Source: Bolinopsis microptera (Eukaryota > Ctenophora > Tentaculata > Lobata > Bolinopsidae). Taken from it: DNA of 64,000 nt. The translations under genes and the position numbers were made by a program. This document shows positions 42,001 to 52,699 of the stretch, piece by piece. Positions within the stretch are counted from its first letter, which is position 1; each line of letters starts with the position of its first letter. The notes beneath the pieces are model-generated. The model ran no database searches. It saw nothing but the letters and a program-made list of their open reading frames with translations, and was not told the DNA's origin. The DNA lies in contig NC_087076.1 in assembly GCF_026151205.1 (NCBI RefSeq), positions 14,307,675 to 14,371,674 of the forward strand, read 5' to 3'.

Positions 42001-45000
42001 CATGTGACTTACCACTCATGTGTTCAGGTGTCCAGTATTCCTGTTCCGAGAGTTCCTGCGACACCGCCCAAAACACATGCGAGGTATTGGACCTCTTTTC
42101 CTGGCTCTCTCAAACTTCACAACTGACGCTGATGTTTGGTACAGACCTGTGAGACTCAGTGAAGCTACTCTGGGATCTATTATCCGACAGGTGGGAATAT
42201 ACACAAGCATATTTGTTAATATTTTATAATAGACTAGAAACCCGCTACGCAACAACAAGACTGTGTCCTATTCTTATCCTTTTTATACAACCCTGCTAAA
42301 AATCGCGATGTTCCAACTCCATTTGCGAGCTGAAATTGGCCACAAAGAAGGGTCAGTTTTTGGTCAATTTTCAGTGTTTTTTCTTCCCCGTTGCCGGGGG
42401 GATAACAAGATGCGAGCTCGTTCAAGTTTCTAAGTCTTTGTTTAACAAACATCAGATTCCGTGATTTTTCTCGTCTCAGACTATAACTTTGAAGTCCGTA
42501 AATAGAAAACTCCCGGAAACTTATGTTTGTTATGGAGAAGTCTTGGGAACCTGCCGAGCTTGTTACTTGTTATACTATGGTCCGCTTCAAACTTGTCAAT
42601 ATCACTGGTCGTCACAGTTACAGTTCGTTCAGCAGCCTCATGGAGAAGTGAAAATGCTGACATAAAGTTGTTTATTTGATCATATTATAACAAAAATACT
42701 AGATGAAATGAATTGTGGTATTGAAAGTAGAATTAATATGAAATGAGCTCGTACGTTAAAATATTTTCTAAAACTAAAAGAAGAAAAAGTTTCTAAATGC
42801 TGACTGAAAGAAGAAAAATTTATAGAATCTGCAGATCTAGAAGAGTTTCTAAGTTAGCAATGTTAAAGTCTCTCGTTCTCCTAGTTCTGGACCACTACCA
42901 AGTCATCAGACAAGTCACTGGCAGAGAAGGAAATGTCAACTTCCACAGAGTCCGGAATGAACATCACATCACCTGCATCCTCCCTCATCTCAAAGGCTCC
43001 AGATTTAGTTCGAGCGTCCCTCTTCTCCCTTACTAAATTCCCAGAATCCCATTTGGAGATCTTGTAGTGAAGGAGGAAGTATTTCTCCACGTTAGCCTCC
43101 TTAGTCGGGAACTGCATACCTCCGTAGAGATCAGGACAGTCAGAGGTGTGCCTGGCAATGTTCCAAGTTGCTGCCAGTGTTGGACCGTCCGCTATGTTAA
43201 TATGGTAAAGACTTTTGGTGAATTTCTGTTCACCGCATCCGGGAACATTGATAACGAAATCTTCGTTACCTCGAAGAGATGACACATGAACGCCGCCGGT
43301 AGCAGTCTGGAACAAGTTTGTTATTCCAACATAAGTTCCATCCAGCAAGAAGAACATCAGGTTGCCTTGCAGGATCATCCCTTCGTAGGCTGGAGTATTC
43401 CCCCATCTCATGCTAATAGTGGGCTGGAAGTCGTCTCCCATCCTGTAGGCGAGCTCCGAGCGGTGCCAGTATACGTCTCCAGTGGGGGTCTCGCCAAAAC
43501 TGAAAATATTATTTTGTAGATTTTTGACGTACTCTATTTGTAACGGCGGTTTTACATTATCCCTGAATGTAAATTGAAATACAGAATGTTTCTGTCTTAC
43601 AATACAAGTTTGTGATCAAATATTAAACAAAATTCCAAATTTATTTGATCAATTAACCGTACCTAACTTCAAACCACTCCTTTCCGCACGGGTGAAGGTT
43701 GCAGGTTTGAGACTCCCCGTCATCCCCCTCGCATTTCTCTCCCCCGTTTGAAGGAGCCGGGTTTGTGCAGCTCCTTGTTCTCTTCTGAGTTCCTGCGTTA
43801 CACTCCGCTGAGCACTTCGACCAGTCACCAAACTCACTCCACCCTCCATCCACTGGAGTAGGGCACTCCTCCGAGTTGCATTCTTGGGTCTCAGAGCTCT
43901 CTCCTTCGCAGTCAGCTCCTCCTTTCTCTGGAGCAGGGTTGGTGCATGTTCTGGATCTCGTCTGGCTTCCTCCTCCGCATGCAGCTGAGCATTCTGACCA
44001 ATCGACAAACTTACTCCAGCTCCCGTCTGTAGAACTATCTGAGCAGGTGTAGTCGCATTTCTTCAGGTCTTCTTCCAGTTTACTACACTTCTTCTTTAAC
44101 TTCTTCTTCAGCTTTCCAGCTCCTGATTCGCAGCCCAAGGAGGACTTGAATCCTTTGTTCAGACATTTCGTACGGTACTGCTTTACTTTCTTACTTTTCT
44201 TTTTCGAGGGGCAGTCTTTTGAAGCAGCAAATGCTAGAACAATCAGAAGGACGGCGAAGACTGTAAAGTATTTCATGGTTCTACTCGGAAGATCAAACAA
44301 GTTCAAAAATTCTAAATTCTAAATGATCAACTCCTAGTTATATAGATTAAAATTTAAATACTGTTATAATTGATATTATCGCTGTTACTATTGTAAATGA
44401 GTTCAAAGTGGGAGTGATGAACAATGAATTTGTCTATTACAATGAAGGTGTGTCTGCAATGATCATGAATCACAACTTGTTCCAGAGAACGTTGCATGAG
44501 GGCATAACACATTGCATCTTGGTCTGAAATGTCGTCAATGTTTACTTCTTTGTTAGTAACAGTTTCACACAAAACCTTTCCCTTACGAACAGTAACACTG
44601 TCTTCAACTGTAAATTGACCAATAAACCGACTTTCTTCCGAATTATTTGACGTCAAACTTTATCGTCATAGCTCCGGCAGCTAAGTTTCTGTTAATAGAC
44701 CAATAAACCGACTTTCTTCCGAATTATTTGACGTCAAACTTTATCGTCATAGCTCCAGCAGCTAAGTTTGTTAGAGTAGTAGTAAATCTTTCAAAGTACG
44801 AAATATCTCTTTAAAAGAGCATCCTAGGCACCTTATAGATATCAAAACGCATAAAAAAGAAAACAAAAACATCAACCATCTTCTAACTTCTTCCACTCCT
44901 CCCTATCTAAAGCTAAAAATCTAAGGTCTTCGAAATCAGTCAAATTCTTAAGTCTAATATCAAGATTTCTACTAGTCAAGTCTTTTCTAATAACATCTAA

Positions 45001-48000
45001 TAAGTTTAAACATGGTCTACCCCGTCTCCCTTCCATAAAAATATCAGAATTTATAGCAAATAACATAGAGGTGTATGCTGGTGAGTCTTCCTGTCCTCTT
45101 AAGATATGTCCTAACATTCTCCATCGAAACTTAGAGACTCTCACAGACAAGGGAGTGACATAACAACGAGCATAGAGTGCCTCATTAGAAATAACCCCAG
45201 TAGGCCATCTGATGTTGAGGATTCTTCGGAGGTGTTTGCGATGAGCAATATCAAGTTCATTCAACGAAGCTAGTGGTGCAGCCCAGGAGTTGCAGTTGTA
45301 GAGTAGAATAGAGACTACTTGTGCCTCGTAGATTTTGATCTTCCTTTGGACTGAAATCTTGCTCTTCATCCAAACTTTCTGAAATTTACTAAAGGCAACA
45401 TTACCAAGGAATATTCGATTCTTGATATCCTTAACAGTGCACATCAACGATCCTAAAGTTTTGTTAGAGCGCCACTCTTCATCACCTCTATACACTTTTC
45501 CAACAATCACCTTGCGTTTAACAGTGGGTTTAGGATCTGCTAAATAAAAATGGACAAATTCAGTCTTGGAAGAATTGATATGAAGGTCCCACTGCTGGAA
45601 TATATCTTTAGCGATAGGAAGCATTTCTTTGAGTGGAGCAAGTTCAGTGTTATTAAAGTCAATATCATCAGAGTATCCTGTTTCGAGTGGCATGAATTCT
45701 TCTGAGATAGGAGGATTAGGGATTGGATGATTCACTGGGTAAGGTGTTGATGATACTTGGGAGAGTACAGATCTGAGGTGAATAAGTGCAGCGGCTTCAA
45801 CAACAGTAAATAGATTACCTGATAGTGCATCTCCTTGAAATGCTCCAGTTGTGCTTTGGAACAACTTGTTAGAATTAATAATTTATTAAATTATACTTCA
45901 AATTAGCACATATTTACTTAATCATTTACCAATAGCTGTTATCAGTATGCTTATGGTTAACTAATAACTAATAATATAAGAGTTCAATGATGCTCTTTAT
46001 TATTTAAACAACTTACAATAAATTTGTTGGCATATAGACCGTTTGCACAATACCTTTCCAGACTCCACTCCCTACAACAATATGTCTACATTCATCATGG
46101 GTTCCATAAGTCATATTCACAGTAAACTAAGATAAAGGTTTGACTGAGTGAGTGGGGGACCTCGACTTAAGTTTTTGTGAGGGGTGTTTCCAAGAAGAAA
46201 TGTATTATTGGGGTCCAAATGTTGCAAGGCTGGTGAAATAGTCTAGAAACTTCTCCAATCTCCATTTTGTACAGTAATAGAAAGCTAGAAGATAGAACAC
46301 TGAAAGTCTCTATGATAATACATTCGATATAATCGTAATCATAAAAGTCAAAAGAGTAAAAAACCCCGATCAATATCTACATATTATTATATATTACTAG
46401 GGGACCGTGGTAACAGGGAGGAAACTATATAGTAGTATTCTTTGAAAGAAAGTTTCACTCGCATCAAAACATATTCATCCTAACTGAAGATACAGCCGAT
46501 TTAAATATAAAACACTTGACGTAATTACCACAAAACCTATAAAAATGCCGTTCTAACAATCATTGCACCGTGGACGTGCGCGTTCCAACACCGTCGCTAT
46601 ACAACCTTTTGATGTTTACCTAACTTCCTATTTCTCATCTAATTTGCATTTACATAATCACCAGAAAATGATCAAAATGGCGTTCCAACAATCATTGCAC
46701 GTGCACGTCCGCGTTTCCATCCGTGTTGCTATGCAGCTTCCTATTTCTCGTCTAATTTGCACGTGGGCGGTCGTACAGACATACAGACAGACATAATCTT
46801 CTAGTGGCCCAGAATCCAGAAGTAACTACCCACACGCAACCCTTTAATAACTCACGTAATTCGTATCAGAATTGCTTACAAATTTCAAAAAGAATATAGA
46901 AATGGGTCAAACTTGGATTTGTAGTAGTTATACAGCAATACTAAGGTAATGGGACTAACTTAGATTTCCTGAAAATTTCTTAAAATTTCATCAATTACAG
47001 AGGGTGTGGCACGCCACTCCCTCTTTTTCTCTATTGTCACCATAAAGTGAGAACGTTTTGAGTTAGGAACTCCAAAATTTCCAGACAAATTTGGTTTGAT
47101 AATTAAAGTGCTTTCCTAAAATATCAAGTTGGTTGTTTACAACTAAGCCCAGTTATGACCATTTTAAGATCTGGCGGATACATGATCCCAGCACTTAATC
47201 TGTGATTTCTTCACTCAATCCATGGCCTGATTTGATTGGAACCTGCTCATAGGACAGCAACCGAAGCGCTATAACGCGAATTTTTTTATTTTAAGGAAAG
47301 TCACAATCAGTATTCACTTAAAGTGATCAGATCGTCATCCCCAACATGCTCGATACCGCCCAATGAGGCTCATTTTTGCCCGCTAGTGAATAGCTCCCGA
47401 TTGGATCATTGATTTGGTGACGAAATCGCTGATTAAGTCCCGAGATCACGTATCTGCAAGATCTTAAAAGGGCCACCCTGTAGTAATAGTATAGATAAGT
47501 CCATTAGATAATAAGAACTATTTTTTTAATTATAATACCACTTAGTACTAGTAGTTCAGATTTTTTTTTCGCCGTCGTTTTGTTTGAGAACTCGTGATAA
47601 GGTTAATTTTGTAAAACTTGTACACTTGTAAACTTGTAAACTTGTAAACTTGTAAACCTTGGGTTGTACTTAATCTTTGATTCGCCTTTAAATTGATATG
47701 GGCGATCTGTACGGTTAATGGTGTGGATGAGTGATGTGGGCGTGTATGAATACATTTATTCGCTTTATTTATTTTCACTTTGGAACTTAAGGGGGCATAC
47801 ACCAAATCTGTCCAGACCAAATGACCTCATAGGCAGTTCAGTGACCTTCTAGCGCACCGTTTCCACACCAAAAAAAATTATTTTGAGAATACCCATTTTT
47901 GTAATCGACCATTTCCTGGTTAAGAGTGCAATTTTCGGAAAAAATTATTTTGTGGTTGAGACGCTATAAGTTAATCATTTCTTGCGGTATCGGGTTGAAA

Positions 48001-50967
48001 TTTTGCTCGCCGTTTATTCACATATATTTGAAGGTGTGTGTAAAATCTTGATATCGTATCTAAAAAGGCTGGTATGTTATGAATTTTTAAAGTCAAAAAG
48101 CTAATATTGTCCTTTTCAGGCTTATTTTGACAAAAAGTCAGTCAGGGAAGATCGGATTGATTTGATGCTTGACATCAAATTGTTCTCTGAATTCTGGCGC
48201 AGTTTTTGATGCCCTCAAAAATGCGTTTATTCAACTGGAAAGTTGATCTTTTGGACCTCAAAGCCAAACAACAAATTTAGGCACATTTTTCGTTTTTAAT
48301 ATTTACCGATTTTTCTAAAATTTTGATAGGAATGTGCTAGTGACTTTTTGAAGGGTGCAAAATAACCGCAACTAGCACATTTATATATGAGTTATGAACA
48401 ACAAAACACCCTAAAATGCTTCCCTTTGAAGTTATGGGAGAAAATGTGATTTTTCATCTGCAAAGCCAAAAAATCACATTTTCTCCCATAACTTCAAAGG
48501 GAAGCATTTTAGGGTGTTTTGTTGTTCATAACTCATATATAAATGTGCTAGTTGCGGTTATTTTGCACCCTTCAAAAAGTCACTAGCACATTCCTATCAA
48601 AATTTTAGAAAAATCGGTAAATATTAAAAACGAAAAATGTACCTAAATTTGTTGTTTGGCTTTGAGGTCCAAAAGATCAACTTTCCAGTTGAATAAACGC
48701 ATTTTTGAGGGCATCAAAAACTGCGCCAGAATTCAGAGAACAATTTGATGTCAAGCATCAAATCAATCCGATCTTCCCTGACTGACTTTTTGTCAAAATA
48801 AGCCTGAAAAGGACAATATTAGCTTTTTGACTTTAAAAATTCATAACATACCAGCCTTTTTAGATACGATATCAAGATTTTACACACACCTTCAAATAGA
48901 TGTGAATAAACGGCGAGCAAAATTTCAACCCGATACCGCAAGAAATGATTAACTTATAGCGTCTCAACCACAAAATAATTTTTTCCGAAAATTGCACTCT
49001 TAACCAGGAAATGGTCGATTACAAAAATGGGTATTCTCAAAATAATTTTTTTTGGTGTGGAAACGGTGCGCTAGAAGGTCACTGAACTGCCTATGAGGTC
49101 ATTTGGTCTGGACGGCACAAACCACTGTTTTGGTGTATGCCCCCTTAAGTGGTTACAATTTGTCCGTTTATGAAACTTAAATAGCACTTTAAAGATAAGG
49201 TCAAATCATGTCAAATTGTAAATTCATTAAACGATTGTATAAATAACATTGCAATGCTACATCAGATGGCGAATGCAGCCAGAACAATGGGACTAAGTGG
49301 AATGCAAAATCTGAATAACGGAGATGGGAAAATAAATGTCCAACACGGTGGTAACAATCAGATGAAGATGGAAACAGAGAATTCACCCGCTAACAATCAG
49401 AATAATCAAGTGAGTTTCAGATTCCAGTCACTGAACTTTGTAGCTTTCTAAACTTTCGCGATTTGCAACTATAGCCAAAAACACATGTTTGAAATATTGA
49501 AATATTTCTAAGATTTGTTTATCTCATACTTGGTTCAGGTGATGGGAACATTCTCGACAGTCCCCACCAACACATTCGATGAGAACGATTACCTTTCTTC
49601 GGCTGATGCCAGTATTTTAGCTCAGTACTACGGCGATAAGTGAGTTTTCTATCAGATCACCATTTAACTGTTCTACGTTTGATCGACGATACGAAATAAT
49701 TCCTCAAAAACTTTTAAACTCAACATTGTTCGTTCAGACTTCAGTGCATATGTATCATTTCTTTCGTCCAGTACTTCTCTGTGATCTACAAACCCTAATT
49801 CCGTATATTTTCAGAGGTTACCCTCCGACCATGGTCCGTTCCAACATGGTGGACCCTAAGATTCAGCAGGACATGAAACTAACCCACGACAACATACTGC
49901 AGAGTCTAGCTACCAGTCTCTCTAGCACCCTCTCCCAAGCTGCCGCTCCTGATTTCAACCTGGCTGCTGTCGCTACTTCTCTCGCTAACTTTCAGGTTTT
50001 TATTTTCATATTTTATCTCGTACATATAGTGATTTGGGGGCGGTTTGAAGAGTGTGTTCATGAGCGGTCGGTATTCAATGAACAGACCCACAAATAACCT
50101 TATACAAGCTTCTCCTTACTAACAATAAACCAAATAACCACAACAAAACCTCAGGGTAACCCCTCACTGATACAAGGAGCTCAGATAATGATGATCCCAG
50201 AACCAGCACCCCTCCCTCCTCTCGCTACCGGCCCCTCTCAACATCCAGCCACCCCTCCTCTCTCCCACCCACTCTCCCAGTCCTCCTCCCTTTCTCAGTC
50301 TCATATCCCCAATGTGGTGATCACCAGTAACATGCACCACCAGCCTATACCTGGTGAGTACCCACAAATAATGTTTTGCGTGCAGCTCAACCAGAATTTA
50401 AACGACCACACCACAGCTCAAATTAATCGAATAGATTTAGCATAGACTGTCTGATATGAGTCTGTGATTTTAACTTTACTTTGACACTTCCTCCGTTATT
50501 TTAATAACGATCTTCACTGGGATACTAATTTAGATATTCTTACAGTGTGCACCAAATCTCCTGTACAGTGCCGTACACCAGACATGTCTAAAAAGTCACC
50601 AGTCGAATCCACCCCTTCCCCGAATTCAGAAGTGATCAAGGTTTGTTAAGAACAGAGTTCTCATGACAATTATTATATTTTTAATCTTAAAAACGTTTTT
50701 AAACGTTCGACTTTGACAGCTTGTAACTTTGTGGAAGTCTTAAACAGGTAATTCCCCCAGGACTGCACAATAAATATAACCTCTAAAACAGCGGACTCGA
50801 TCAAACAGGAAAGAATGGAGTACAGTGAGTTTGTGAATAAGGACTCCTCGACTCTGTTACCGGACTCCAAAATTATTCACACCGAGATCAAGGACATAAT
50901 GTGTGTATTGAAACAGGGTTCAGCCAGATTTGTTAATTGTACTTTTAATTTTAACTTCCCCAATTAA
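39014..50967 (+). CDS. Crypton-derived DUF3504 (ZMYM/QRICH1/KIAA1958-like) protein, 11 exons, about 585 aa
   Basis: Coding exons: 39014-39223, 39379-39570, 41247-41408, 41669-41772, 42028-42190, 49266-49409, 49539-49639, 49815-49995, 50155-50353, 50546-50640, 50761-50967; all junctions GT-AG with matching phases. Residues 28-290 match the tyrosine-recombinase-like domain that animals took from Crypton transposons: WGVNVWRQWAAKNG, then LETVSFEQLNKLLCRF, LLWRSGQLG, a CPVFLFREFL segment and VWYRPV. The NHS-R active-site motif expected after MANAARTMGLSG is not seen, so recombinase activity is unlikely. No MYM or other zinc fingers are present. The C-terminal half (290-585) is Pro/Ser/Asn-rich with IKQE and TEIKD, possible SUMO sites, as in a nuclear co-regulator (inference). 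Exon 11 reads into a TAA at 50965; splicing to a further exon near 51411 is an alternative. Confidence 0.82.
39620..41246. other. Intron of the Crypton-derived gene
   Basis: AT-rich, 1.6 kb. ORFs at 40047-40325 and 39854-40252 overlap on opposite strands and have no motif; nothing else is recognised. Confidence 0.4.
39713..39737. repeat. Short (TTTTGG)n run
   Basis: About four units in an intron of the Crypton-derived gene. Confidence 0.9.
41952..42022. promoter_or_regulatory. Row of alternating CACGTGAC and CATGTGAC boxes
   Basis: CACGTG at 41952-41957 and 41983-41988; CATGTG at 41971-41976, 42001-42006 and 42017-42022. They lie in the intron immediately before the exon at 42028 and could be a local duplication or an intronic enhancer. 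Confidence 0.4.
42671..42676 (-). promoter_or_regulatory. Putative polyadenylation signal of the thrombospondin-repeat gene
   Basis: tttatt on the plus strand (AATAAA on minus), 205 bases beyond the stop codon at 42881. Confidence 0.45.
42881..44276 (-). CDS. Secreted protein with two thrombospondin type-1 repeats, 2 exons, 410 aa
   Basis: Exon 1 is 43663-44276 and exon 2 is 42881-43499; the junction is AG|gtacgg to ttttcag|T, phase 2. Start chosen at MKYFTVF because it opens a clear signal peptide (residues 1-19). Residues 20-80 are Lys- and Cys-rich. Two thrombospondin type-1 repeats follow (about 84-138 and 143-197), each with W..F.DWS.C, C..C and TRSCTNPAP-type strands. The C-terminal part (205-410) is an unrecognised globular region with aromatic-rich segments and a few cysteines, entirely in exon 2 apart from one split codon. 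Such repeats bind glycosaminoglycans and matrix proteins, so a matrix, mucus or adhesion role is likely but inferred. The gene is nested on the opposite strand in an intron (42191-49265) of the Crypton-derived gene. Confidence 0.88.
44354..44656 (-). CDS. Hypothetical 100-aa ORF
   Basis: An open frame with fair composition (acidic N-terminal half, then a YALMQRSLEQVVIHDHC segment) but no recognised domain. It starts inside the first copy of the 81-bp repeat. It may be a LINE-linked remnant or chance, or lie in the 5' region of the thrombospondin-repeat gene. Confidence 0.25.
   Translation of the reverse strand: MTSNNSEESRFIGQFTVEDSVTVRKGKVLCETVTNKEVNIDDISDQDAMCYALMQRSLEQVVIHDHCRHTFIVIDKFIVHHSHFELIYNSNSDNINYNSI
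44617..44769. repeat. 81-bp direct tandem duplication with a CRE-like box in each copy
   Basis: Copies at 44617-44697 and 44698-44769 (the second slightly shorter) differ by about one base over the shared part. Each contains tgacgtca, the palindromic cAMP-response/ATF site, about 375 and 455 bp upstream of the thrombospondin-repeat gene start. Confidence 0.85.
44872..45864 (-). mobile_element. LINE reverse transcriptase fragment, 330 codons
   Basis: 5'-truncated open frame. Residues 7-19 (GAFQGDALSGNLF) match the reverse transcriptase motif before the catalytic box; YSDD at 64-67 is the catalytic aspartate pair (usually YADD or FADD). The C-terminal part, with LLYNCNSWAAPL and FRWRMLGHILRG, is the normal LINE thumb and post-RT region. 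This is a different family from the array LINEs. The upstream palm with the first catalytic Asp is missing, so it is not functional. Confidence 0.85.
46541..46790. repeat. Imperfect tandem duplication, period about 133 bp
   Basis: Segments beginning atgccgttctaacaatcatt (46544) and atggcgttccaacaatcatt (46677) are related along their length. Similar sequence occurs near 26776, so this is part of a dispersed family. Confidence 0.6.
47617..47658. repeat. 8-bp tandem repeat (cttgtaaa)n
   Basis: About five units. Confidence 0.9.
47791..49144. mobile_element. 1354-bp near-perfect palindromic element with TTAA flanks
   Basis: Left arm 47791-48454 and right arm 48468-49144 are inverted copies with only a few mismatches and one gap of about 18 bases; the loop (48455-48467) is 13 bases. 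The element starts gggggcatacacc and ends with its complement. Both flanks are TTAA (47787-47790 and 49145-49148), the duplication made by piggyBac and Kolobok transposases; the GGG start fits Kolobok better, as I recall that family. There is no coding sequence, so it is a non-autonomous foldback/MITE. It sits in an intron of the Crypton-derived gene, 121 bp before the exon at 49266. Confidence 0.85.
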
Positions 50968-52330
50968 GTATTAAATATGCAGATCTGAAGATAAGAATCA
51001 GAGAGTTGCATGTTTTTATCAGATATTTTCGAGCAGATGTTACAGATGTTACCAGCTGTATCTGTGTTATACTTTTGTCCAGGTTCGGTTCGGTTCTAAG
51101 TTCGGTTCGCTTGTACGGCTCCAAGTATACAATTATAATACACATGCAATCTGAGCTGAGCCAGCGAACCTAGGAGCGAACCGAACCTGCACAATAGTTT
51201 AGCAGCGTAAGATTTTTGTGTTGACCCTCGAGAATTTTGTAGCACGCTCATTTCATTAAACTTTTACTTTGTATTACTTTATTTTAAACGAAACTGCTGG
51301 TGTTGATCAATCAATCAATTATCTGATTGACTGATTGTTATCTAAAGATTTACTTTCTTATATGAAGATGTGAACATTTAAATCTTGATTGAATCTTTTC
51401 TTTTTTGCAGACTACTACTATCAGCAGCAATCTCCATTCTGATATCCTATTTTATTTGATTTTCCTTTTTAATTTTAAGATTCTCCGCATGGCACATAGG
51501 TATGTATTTGAGGTTACCACCATTTATATTGTTTGTGTTCAAATTGTGTTATTGTAATTTTGTAGATGTGTATTATCTTTACTATTTATTATAAATGGGA
51601 AACTTTTCATGCTAATTTTTAGTTGAAAATTATGTTGTGAGAAATGATGATATCTAGCGCGGTCAATGGATCGAAATAATTTTATTTGATCATTGACATT
51701 AATGTCATGTGATTTTATGATAGCTAATTTTTATTTATTGTGGAATGTAATCGTTTTACTTGTTTAGTCTTATACAACGCAGAAATGATTTTTTATCTGC
51801 AGACCATAATGATAAACTGGCAAAACTTTAAGATTTTTACCCTCGATCTCGATCCTGCCATATACAATAGAATGAGGACTAAGGTGTAATAATATAAGGA
51901 CTGATAAGCTATAACTGTAAATGTGTAATACCTGTCTGAAATTCAAAAAAGAAGAAAACTAAAACTCCCATTACTATTAGTTATCTCATGTGATTCGTTA
52001 GCGAATATTCTTAATGTAAGCATTGAAAACATACCTTTACCTTCAACCTAGACTTTGTTCAGTGGGGTATTAGAAAAAATTGAAATGTCACGAAAATTTG
52101 AGACTTTTTACCCTTGAATATAAAAAGCTGGCGCCCATGCGGTATTTCAGATTCAAATAGTTGAAGCAGAAAAAAAAGGTTTTCGTTATAAATTTAATGT
52201 AAGACGTTCCAAGTCATGAATGTTACATAAATTTAAGACTGTTACATACCTGATGAGTAAAATTTAACCTTCTTCGCCGTCTTCGATAATACTATTAGCT
52301 GCTCAGCCTGTTCGTGTAGAGTCTTTAAAA
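50968..52330. other. Probable 3' region of the Crypton-derived gene and intergenic DNA
   Basis: No recognised gene. A tttttttgcag-like acceptor near 51400-51410 precedes a short stretch that could be an alternative last exon, but the phase does not favour the Gln/Tyr-rich reading. Confidence 0.35.
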
Positions 52331-52335
52331 AGAAG

Positions 52336-52605
52336 GGAGAGGGGAGAGGGGAGAGGGGAGAGGGGAGAGGGGAGAGGGGAGAGGGGAGAGGGGAGAGGGG
52401 AGAGGGGAGAGGGGAGAGGGGAGAGGGGAGAGGGGAGAGGGGAGAGGGGAGAGGGGAGAGGGGAGAGGGGAGAGGGGAGAGGGGAGAGGGGAGAGGGGAG
52501 AGGGGAGAGGGGAGAGGGGAGAGGGGAGAGGGGAGAGGGGAGAGGGGAGAGGGGAGAGGGGAGAGGGGAGAGGGGAGAGGGGAGAGGGGAGAGGGGAGAG
52601 GGGAG
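52336..52605. repeat. (AGAGGGG)n minisatellite, about 38 copies
   Basis: A nearly pure 7-bp tandem repeat over 270 bp. The minus-strand ORFs reading PLPSPLS over and over are artefacts of it. Confidence 0.97.
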
Positions 52606-52636
52606 TATTTTATTGACACACGTTGCAACCCCTTTT

Positions 52637-52680
52637 CGCGCGCGGCGGCCGGCCGGCCGGAGTGCACGCTTCGCGTGCAC
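52637..52680. other. GC-rich block with a perfect 8-bp-arm hairpin
   Basis: cgcgcgcggcggccggccgg is followed by gtgcacgc-ttc-gcgtgcac (52662-52680). The CpG density is unlike the surrounding DNA. Together with the minisatellite it may mark one end of a retroelement. Confidence 0.5.
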
Positions 52681-52699
52681 GAGAGAGGTATACAACATG

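Noticed and set aside
43067-44008. Other ORFs over the thrombospondin-repeat gene (43067-43519 plus; 43649-44008 minus)
   Set aside because: Shadows of the real exons in other frames; no motif.
52242-52698. Two minus-strand ORFs of 131 and 141 codons rich in PLPSPLS
   Set aside because: They are translations of the 7-bp minisatellite, open in several frames.
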